DNA of 64,000 nucleotides from Pseudocercospora fijiensis CIRAD86 (Eukaryota; Ascomycota; Dothideomycetes; Mycosphaerellales; Mycosphaerellaceae): assembly GCF_000340215.1 (NCBI RefSeq), contig NW_006921537.1, positions 4,631,051-4,695,050 on the forward strand, in the 5' to 3' direction. The notes under the pieces were generated by a model that worked only from the letters and a program-made list of their open reading frames with translations, did not search any database and was not told where the DNA came from. A program made the translations under genes and the position numbers. Below are positions 56,202-64,000 of this stretch, in pieces (positions within the stretch are counted from its first letter, which is position 1; each line of letters opens with the position of its first letter).

Positions 56202-59100
56202 ATATCTTACTCTAATAATAAGATATAAATGTCGGAGCCCCGGTTAGAGACTATCCCCTTAGGGGTTCCCTAATAGCTATAGAAGATGTTGTTCTATAGT
56301 AACTTAGCTAGGTTAATAGCAGACTAGTCCTTCCGAGCTAGAATGTAACGAGCACCTTTAGTAAACCGGATCTACTATCATAAGGATAGTATCGAAGATG
56401 TACTTACTGCCCCTACGCTTAGTAGGCGGAAGGCCTATAATAAAGTCTACTATTAGCTCTATAAATAGCTTCTTTAGAATAGGAAGTAAAGACAACTCGC
56501 CGAATAGCAGGTGCCTTAGTGCTTTAACTCGTTAATATACGATATACGTGTTTACGTAGTCCTTTATATCCCGCTTACTATTTAGCTAGTAGTATATACG
56601 CGATAGTAGCTCGTGCGACCTCTCTATACTATAGTAACCGGCAAGCTTACTATTATAGTGTCGCTTAAGAAGCTCTTATCGGATTGAATGCTCGGCAGGG
56701 ATATACAATCTGCCCTTATAGCGTAAATAGCTATCGGCATTAATCGACTAATTCTTGCTAGATCTAGTTTTGCGACTATTAGTAAGCCGATCTATACGGG
56801 CCGTAGTAAAAGCGTCCCTTTACTAAGCGCGTAACAGCTCGTTTATAAAGGCTTAACTATCTCCTTATATAAGTTCGCTTAATAGCACCCTCGCTATCGT
56901 ACGTAGCACGTACTATATGTATCTAGTAGCACTAGTAGCCGGATTAACTATAGTAGTGCTTTAATCGCTGTTACTATATATAGCGATATTAACTAGGGAG
57001 TTATCGTAACCCTTCCTATTAGTGTTATTAAGCTTAATACGTACTGTTAATATAGCAAGAGTATTAATATGCTTTAAGCCGTCGCGGAGTCCGGTAAGCC
57101 GCTTATTATACGCTTGCCTTACTACGAGGTCTATAGCAATCTTATACTATAGGGTTGGAAACAATAAATTAATAGATTGCTAAGTCTCGCTGTCGTAATT
57201 AGGTCGCCTCGATAGGCTATCGGTAGGGTTACTTACGCCTAGCCGGTATAATATATTAAAATCGAACCTAGCGAGGTAGACGGCCTATCTAGCCTATCGA
57301 CCTATAACCCTAGTAACCTTAGTAATGCTACGGAGGTTGTTATAGTCTGTATAGACCTGTATTATATGTTAGGCCCTATCGAGGTAGTGCCTCTAATGCT
57401 TAAAGGCCTCGATAATAGCTAGCAACTCTTGCTCGTAGGTTTCGTAGCGACGCTTAGTATTAATTATCTTCCTTAAGAAGAAGGCAATCGGGTGCTAGTA
57501 ATTGTTATTAGCCTATTGTAATATAATGGCTAATATGGCGAACTATAAAGCGTTAGTCTTAATACGGATCTGCCTACTTAGTACGAAATAGTATAATAGG
57601 GGGACTTTAGTAAAGCGTTGCTTTAAACCGTTAAAAGCGGCTTATGCCTTATTAGTCTATTTAAACTCTCTGGATGGATTAGCCTTAGTTTTGGTAAGCT
57701 TAGTTAGGGGCATTATATACCGTAAATAGCCCTTAATAAAGCGACGATAGAAATTAGCAAAGCTAAGGAACGACTGCAGCTCCTTAATACTAGTAGGTAT
57801 TAGCTATTTAGTAATAGTTTTAATCCGATTAGGGTTAGCCTTTACACTATTAGTTAATACGAGGAAGCTAAGGAAGGGTACCTCTTTAGTAGCGAAGGTG
57901 CATTTAGAGGGTTTGTAGTATAAGCTATAGGCCCGTAGGCGGTCGAGCACCTTACGTATAGCGGCCTAATATTCCGCAATATTAGGTAAATAGGTATAAA
58001 CTAGGATATTATCTAGGTAAACTATATAGAGGTAGTCTAATAGGCCTAAAAGGGCCTAATTAATATAGGACTAGAATGTTGCAGAGGCATTAGCTAGGCC
58101 GAATAGTATAACTAAGTACTTAAAATAGCTATAGCGAGTACGGAAGGCTGTCTTCTATTTATTACCCTTACGAATACGAATGCGGTAATAGGCGTCCTTA
58201 ATGTCTAATATAGTATAGAAGTAGGCGCTAGAAAGGCGATCGAGGGTCTTATTAATAAGCGGAAGTAGACAGCGGTCTTTAATAGTAACAGTATTAAGTC
58301 TACGGTAGTTAACGTATAAACGTAGGCTACTATCCTTCTTAGGAATAAATAGGATTAGTGTACTAGTAGGGCTATTGCTATACTAAATTCGACTATTAGC
58401 TAGGTTCTTATCTAGGTACTTACGTAGCATAGCAAGCTCTCGTTTACTAAGGTTATAGAGTAGCCTAAAAGGAACTTCTTTGCCCTCTATAATGTTAATT
58501 TTATAATCCGTCTCTTTAAATATAGGCAGCGTCGATGCTAGGTAGTATTTAAATATATTAATATAGGTCTCGCGAATAGGCTATAGGATACGAGCGAGTT
58601 AATTAGGGTCTATACTATTAGGGGGCATAGGTTTATCGTTATTACCGCCGAGAAGGTTAGCTATCGGATTAGCTAAGGCAGGTGTTAGGTTACTAATAAA
58701 CAGGACCCTAATATCGTTAGGACACTCGCTAGCATTAATGTATTTAATGTCCTCTTTCCTAGCGATTCTAAATCGCTACTATTAGCTACCTAGGTCTATA
58801 GCTACGGCGTAGTGCTTAAGGACAGGGTTACTAATAACAATATTAGATAGAAGGCTATCTATATCTACTATATAGGCAGTAAAGTCTAGTAGGCGTTCAT
58901 TTCCGAGGTCGTCCTTTAGAACTATAGGAATATAGTAGGCCCTATAGGTTAAGTGCCGAGCGTTATTAAACTAAGTAAGGGTTAGTAGGTTAGCCCTATT
59001 TAATTGTCGAAGGTCTAATTGCTTAGCTAGGCGATAGCTAATAAGGGCACTAACTGAATTTCCTAGATCTAGCGTAACCTTAGTCTTATAGTTAGCTCTA
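56202..59100 (-). pseudogene. gypsy copy 3 pol remnant (protease, RT, RNase H, part of integrase)
   Basis: Minus-strand order: protease-like region at about 59100-58600, RT at about 58480-57620, RNase H at about 57600-57150, integrase from about 57100 until it is cut by hAT-B at 56202. The last gypsy bases match copy 1 near 2841 in reverse complement. Enzymes as in copy 1; all frames are closed by TAG/TAA. Confidence 0.85.
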
Positions 59101-59299
59101 TGTGTATCCTATATAAGATAGGTGCGTATAATAGCTAGTACAATATCGATAGTTTTACGCCGTATAAGGCTAATAGTTAGTGCGGCGCTTATTCTTTTTT
59201 CGACTAATAGGAAGGGCCGATAGGGGTAGTATTAGCGGCTAAAAGGTGCTTTCGGTACTTAGCGGTAGTACAGTCGATCCGGGCCTAATCCTTAGGTTT

Positions 59300-60576
59300 G
59301 TCGTATTAGCCTAGTAGATAGCTAGTACTATTATAGTTGAAGCATTTCAATCCGGTTAGGGGATTGCTATAGCCGCTATTGCTACTATTGTTAGTTAAGC
59401 GATTAGTATTGTAGGGATACGAGCCCCTTCTACGGCCCCTATTACGGCCTCCTCTATATAGTCGCCGGCTACGGCCTCTTCTACGGTTATTGTTACTGTT
59501 CCTATTGTTAGTACTATTGTTTTAGTAGGAACCTTAGTTTCCTCCGCGGGCACTACGGTTGCCGCGGTTAGTACTAGCTAGTCGGATCCTCGATTCTAGT
59601 CGTTGTTAGAGCTAAACAGCCTGTTCGGCTGTTTCTACTTCGACTATAAATTAAATACGCGTTAGATTAGCCTGTTCGAATATACGGTAGCGGTCCAATT
59701 TAAGGACTAATTCCTATCTTAGTTTTAGGCGTATTTCCGAGATCTATCTAGAATTAGTCTTAGCCGGAAGGTCGTCTTCGAGGGTCTTTAAATAGGCCTT
59801 AAATAAGCGAGCTAATTAATTAGTCTTTTGCTTAGCTCGAAGGTACTAGTCCTAAGCGTATTGTTGCCTTAGTATAGGGTTTCTAAGGGTGTCTAGTATA
59901 ATAGTTTTATAGGTCTGCTACTAAATAGCGGTCTAGTTATTAAGGGAATCAAAATGATTATCCTAGGTACGTTTTAGGTCTCTATTAATATATTGCATAG
60001 TATAGACGACTAGCGAGTAATCGTCCCGGCCGGAAGAGCCCTTAGTACGTTTCGCTAGTTAAGCTTACAGTCGCGAATATAGTCGTTGTATTGCTTCCGG
60101 CTAGAGCTATTAAATACGGTACAGTCCTTAAGTTTAGTATCCTTCTTCTAAACTAGGACGGATAGTAAGGAAGGCCCTACTATCGGCTTAGTGTTAGTTA
60201 CTAGGGCTTCCTATAGGCGGCGAATTTCGAGGAGGTTGTCCTTTAGCTATTATTCTTAACGTAAAGTAGCGAGCCTATTTTAGGTAGCTTCTTAAAGTCT
60301 CGCTACTAGCTAGGGGCTAAAGGCTAGTTAGCTATATCGACGGTTAACAATATTGCTAAGAATGTCGTTAACGGGCAACGAGGGGTTATCCCCTTCGATT
60401 ATAGGTTCTTTAGTAGGCCCTCTAATAGGCTCTTTAGTAGGAGGCACTTTAGTAGGTACTTTAGTAGGCACTTTAGTAGGTACTATACTACTAGCGTTGT
60501 CGTTGCTAGCGCTGCTAGCGGCGCCGCGATTGTTGTTACTTCGTAATAAGCCGGCTATTGTAATAAGGGGTAGCAC
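59300..60576 (-). pseudogene. gypsy copy 3 gag remnant with zinc knuckle
   Basis: The ATG at 60576 is intact and followed by an 82-codon open stretch with PTKVPTKVPTKVP repeats. The frame toward 59300 ends in a knuckle reading CFNYNSTSYLLG then YDKPKD at about 59345-59290 (CFNC...H...C expected, Tyr for Cys and His by RIP). Upstream is the primer-binding site and the LTR. Confidence 0.75.
60413..60490 (-). repeat. 12 bp tandem repeat in gag (PTKV units)
   Basis: Repeats of actttagtaggt/cactttagtagg, coding PTKV on the minus strand. Confidence 0.85.
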
Positions 60577-60817
60577 TAATAGTGTATTGTAGCCCCTTAT
60601 AGTACGGATATAGCGGAATTAGTAGGTATCCGCTTAGTGCGATTAACTTAGTATAATAGGCCGTATAGAAGGCCTTGCTTAATAATTAGTACGGTTGTTT
60701 TTAGTGGAATAGTACGTGTAGGTCCCGTTCTTCGGGCGCAATATAGTTAAATCGGTAGTTTTCGTAGCTATACCGCTAAAAGCTTAAAATAAGGACTATC
60801 TAGCTACTACCCTTAAA

Positions 60818-60834
60818 GGGTAGATCGAATACTA
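60818..60834 (-). other. primer-binding site of gypsy copy 3
   Basis: Minus strand tagtattcgatctaccc directly inside the 5' LTR; TGG to TAG by RIP would give the usual TGG start of a tRNA-complementary site. Which tRNA was not determined. Confidence 0.55.
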
Positions 60835-61023
60835 TATAAGAAGGGTTATATTAGCAGGTAGATAGGGTAGTAGTAGGTATAGGTAGTATTCGATAGAGAT
60901 CTAGGAAGAGAAGGAGGAAGGCAGGCTAGTTAGCCTAACGCTAAGCGCTAAGCCCTGCCTAAGGCACTAAGACCCTAGCTTTACTCGAGCTAGTTATATA
61001 CTAATTACGTATAACCTCTAATA
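60835..61023 (-). repeat. 5' LTR of gypsy copy 3
   Basis: 189 bp, near-identical to 45439-45627, followed by the AGGGC duplication. Confidence 0.9.
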
Positions 61024-61239
61024 AGGGCAATATAGTAAGTTATACTATTCTTATACTCTACGCTTTATATACGTATCTCGTACGTACCTACCGCTATACT
61101 ATAGTTACTGTATACGTTATATTTATTTCGTAGTTACTATTTATTTTATAGATTTAAAGCGCGGCTACTTCTAGTACTAGCTAGAGGTTACCTAAACTTC
61201 TAAGAACGCGGTAGCTAGTAGCTACTAACTAAGAATATT

Positions 61240-62990
61240 TATAGTTCCTATAAGGGTAATACGATCGCGTACCCTATTACTAATATCGATATAGTTCCTA
61301 AGTTAGACTTTAGCGAAGCCTCTATTACGTTATCTATTTACTAGTAGTACGACAACCTTAGTAAGCTAGATAAAGAGCAATTTAGTATATATACTAACTA
61401 TATTAGGAAGGCCTCTAAGGTTTATAGACTCTATACTAGCGCTAAGACGAGTATCCTTATTAGCCGCCTTTTAAAGATTAGGTAAGAAGTCGCTAGTTAG
61501 GATACTTTTACTATCCCTAAGGCTAGTCCGGCCTATACTAGCTAGTTTCTTAGGCGTCCTACTACTATTCCTACCTCTCTAGGACTCTATACCTTTAACG
61601 TTACTAGTACTATTACTCGCGATCTTGCGCCTACTAACTATTAGAGCAAGTTAGTTACTAGTATTCGGATTCCTAGCTAAGGTATCTCCTTCGATCGCTT
61701 TTACTAGACTAGTAATACTACGTTCTTTCGAGTCTTCGGCTAGCTATAAGATCCTCGTAAGCTCTATCTTCTTCTCCCTATTAACCTAATATAGGAGGAG
61801 TTTCGGATATACTTCTAGTATATACGTAAGTTACCTAAGAATAAGTAGGAGAGTTATAACGTTATCTAGCTTTATAGTATTAGTAACTAGATTATTCGTT
61901 AGTACCTAAACTTATAGCTCCTAGCTGTTACTCTTTAACCTAACTACGCCTACGAGCTTATTTCTATTCCTAAGCCTACTAAGTACTATAAAGTAGGCGA
62001 AGAAGGTTACGAGAACTGCCCTCTTAGGGAGTCTACTCGTATTAGCTAAGACGTAGTAAAGCTTATAGCTAGCGTTAGTACTAATCGCCTATATATTATA
62101 GTTAGCCTTATATCTAAAGATAAGACTAGCTACTCTACTATTATCAAAGGTATATATAAGCTAGAGGTCTTTGCGAACTAGGCTTAGAGGCTTAGGGACC
62201 GTAGCCTAGTTCTACTAGATAAGATTAGTACGCTTACTAATAAGTCTCTTACCGCCTACGATTTTAAGTATATATTTAATAGTTAGGCTAATAGCGAGTA
62301 CTAAGTAGGAAGTAGAGTAGATCCTTAATCCTCTTAAGGAGTACGAAATCTCTATTTAAATACATTATCTCCTATATAGCGATCTAAAGGCTAAGAACGA
62401 CCGTATATTAGTTAACCTAAGCTATTCTTACGTTATTAACGGTACTAAGGTTAAGGGCTATAATAACTTAATAGTCTCTTAGGTTACTACTATATACCGC
62501 GACCTTACTACTATTCTAAGCTTAGGTTCTTTCGTTCTATACGCTTTACCTACCGCTATTCTAGTTAGGGGCCTTAGCTATATCTCTAACGCCCTAGTCG
62601 GTCCTATTCCTTAGTTAAGCTATACTATTTAGAACGAGGTTAAGTAGATCCTCTAGTTTACTAAGAGGGAGCTTAAGGATTGCCTAAATACTTAGGAAGA
62701 GTCTACTAGGAAGACTATAGCTAACCTACTCGTCGCTTAAGCCTCCTATAAGGCGTAGTACTATAGTATTAATAGCTTTAGCGTAAGCGGAGAAAGCCTT
62801 TAGAATTAGCTATCGGATAAGACGATCTCTAATAAGGACTATAGTATACTTAAGTAGTAGTAAGTTAGTATAATAGATTCGTTACTACTAATTATCGATA
62901 GTTTTTATATATTAATAGTATATAGGATAATACTACCCTAGAGGCATTATTATAGACTTTTAGAAAATAGCCTTAGCTAAGAGCGCTAAG
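61240..62990 (+). pseudogene. unidentified long coding-like frame in element X
   Basis: I do not recognise it. From about 61250 one + frame runs about 350 codons with TAG/TAA as the only breaks (LDFSEASITLSIY, YTNYIRKASKVYRLYTSAKT, NAGKLVTSIRIP-like text, KPTKYYKVGEEGYENCPLRE). After about 62300 another frame continues (LNPLKEYEISI, LSYSYVINGTKVKGYNNLIV, TKRELKDCLNT) to about 62980. Two exons or a frameshift are both possible. It lies directly before the right direct repeat, between that and gypsy copy 3. The N-terminal part could be gag-like, but no zinc knuckle, protease or RT is visible. Confidence 0.5.
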
Positions 62991-63065
62991 GTAACATATA
63001 ACTATTTATTTATATTAGGCGTTTAATATAAAGCGTATCTAGCTAGATATAAAGAAAGGAAGGGA

Positions 63066-63267
63066 TATTAGCTAGCAACCGGCCCTCTACCTTTATAGAA
63101 TAGCTAGTTACTAGGCCTATAAAAGAGGCCTCCTTTAGTAGAGAGATAGAGTTATTAACCTTATATAATATACTATTCCTACTATACTCTAATAGTAGCT
63201 CTACTATAGGGCTCTAATTACTATAGCCTAAACTATAGGTCTACTATCCTATTCTACTAAGGATAGC
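63066..63267 (+). repeat. right copy of about 200 bp direct repeat (probable LTR of element X)
   Basis: tattagctagcaaccggccc onward, matching 44883-45085. The similarity by eye ends near ctactatcctattctacta; a TATA-like stretch near 63382 (actatataaaac) may mean that the LTR continues to about 63480. Confidence 0.7.
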
Positions 63268-63770
63268 TACCTATATTACGATAGGTTATACTTATAAAGG
63301 GCTACGCCCTAGGTAGAAAGCGCTAGCCTTAGGCATTCGGCCTACGCGACTCTAACCTACTACTTAGCGCTTAGCGCACTATATAAAACTATTCGGATTT
63401 ACGTAGATAGACTTAGCTCTTTATTAAACCTATTAAGTCTTATATCTAGTATCTACGTACGCGTTACTTACTCGTAATAATACTACCTTCGGAGGCCTAT
63501 ACTATTATAGCTAGTAGTAGTAGTATTAGTTTCCGTCTTTTACTAGGATATTTTAAGAGAATTTTAGAATTATATATTAAAAATTCTAAGATAAAATTCT
63601 ATAGTGTAAGGATTTTAGATATTAGAGTTTAAAAAGATATATTATTATAATAGCTAAGTTTAATATAAATTAAAGAAATTGTACTTAAAGAATATTATAG
63701 TATAAAAGAATCTTTTGCTAAGACTTTTAGTATAAAGCCCTAAAAATCTATAGAAGTAGCCTATTTGCTA
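63268..63770. other. RIP-degraded DNA without recognisable gene
   Basis: TA-rich, very AT-rich from about 63540. Nothing identified. Confidence 0.5.
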
Positions 63771-64000
63771 GGGCAGATACACTTCAAACGTTAATTACGC
63801 TATACTGTATACTAGGCTGCATACACACACACAGACACACAAACACCCATAATAATAAGTTGATGGCCCTATCTCCGTCTGGTCCCGAGACAGAGCAAGG
63901 ACTTTAGAATGTTGGCATCACTTGCTTGTAATGCGGTCATTCAATGGACTGCTGGACGATGTTGCTGGTCCTGCACATAATCCATTACGACACATTCTCA
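63771..64000. other. return to unmutated DNA
   Basis: From about 63771 CA and TG are again frequent. No gene can be called in 230 bp. Confidence 0.75.
63822..63847 (+). repeat. (CA)n microsatellite
   Basis: acacacacacagacacacaaacac; an unmutated CA run that also marks the end of the RIP block. Confidence 0.9.

Larger units (their letters stand above)
45439..61023 (-). mobile_element. Ty3/gypsy family A copy 3, split by hAT-B
   Basis: Flanked by the 5 bp target duplication AGGGC (45434-45438 and 61024-61028) and by two 189 bp LTRs. Internal order on the minus strand: primer-binding site, gag, protease, RT, RNase H, part of integrase, then hAT-B, then the 3' noncoding end and the 3' LTR. About 1.6 kb of gypsy (equivalent of 2842-4444 in copy 1) is missing at the hAT-B site. 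Confidence 0.92.

Noticed and set aside
44883..63267. Five-base target duplication around element X
   Set aside because: Bases outside the two direct repeats (tcttg on the left) found no match on the right because the right LTR end is not settled.

Overview
The window looks like a filamentous ascomycete (Pezizomycotina; a Dothideomycete is plausible but not shown). About 60 kb of it is transposon sequence heavily altered by repeat-induced point mutation (RIP). CpA and TpG are almost absent outside 40.8-44.8 kb and after 63.77 kb. Reading frames of recognisable proteins run for hundreds of codons, broken almost only by TAG/TAA where CAG, CAA or TGG is expected, and copies of one element differ mainly by C-to-T or G-to-A in CpA/TpG. 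The only host genes seen are two intact ones in an unmutated island: a lipocalin-like protein and the WD40 protein DPH7 (diphthamide pathway).

Layout. 1-4612: Ty3/gypsy copy 1 (+), cut by the window edge, ending at four telomeric repeats. 4641-9790: Tad1-like LINE (+). 9.8-10.9 kb: piggyBac transposase fragment. 10.9-24.85 kb: gypsy copy 2 (-), split by a 9.8 kb hAT transposon (hAT-A, 13745-23564). 24.9-26.0 kb: Tc1/mariner. 28.4-37.6 kb: PIF/Harbinger-like element, interrupted by a full-length gypsy of a second family (30137-36561, 173 bp LTRs, TSD GTTTA). 38.4-39.5 kb: second Tc1/mariner. 40.8-44.8 kb: gene island. 44.88-63.27 kb: nest bounded by about 200 bp direct repeats, containing gypsy copy 3 (-, 45439-61023, LTRs of 189 bp, TSD AGGGC), which contains a second hAT copy (hAT-B, 46135-56201), plus an unidentified long reading frame at 61.2-63.0 kb. 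From about 63.77 kb normal DNA resumes.

The most unusual content is the hAT family. Both copies encode, besides the transposase, two different histone H3-like proteins, a basic/charged protein (ORF-A) and a short protein on the opposite strand. One H3-like protein has a tail of roughly 150 residues; the other keeps a KAPRK-type tail and has a C-terminal extension. Introns can be placed by frame logic, and most of them, as well as the spacers between genes, carry short arrays of a GCCGGC-centred palindrome. I know of no described hAT element with histone cargo. All inferences come from reading the sequence by eye; boundaries given as approximate are within tens of bases, and domain names rest on motif recognition, not on searches.
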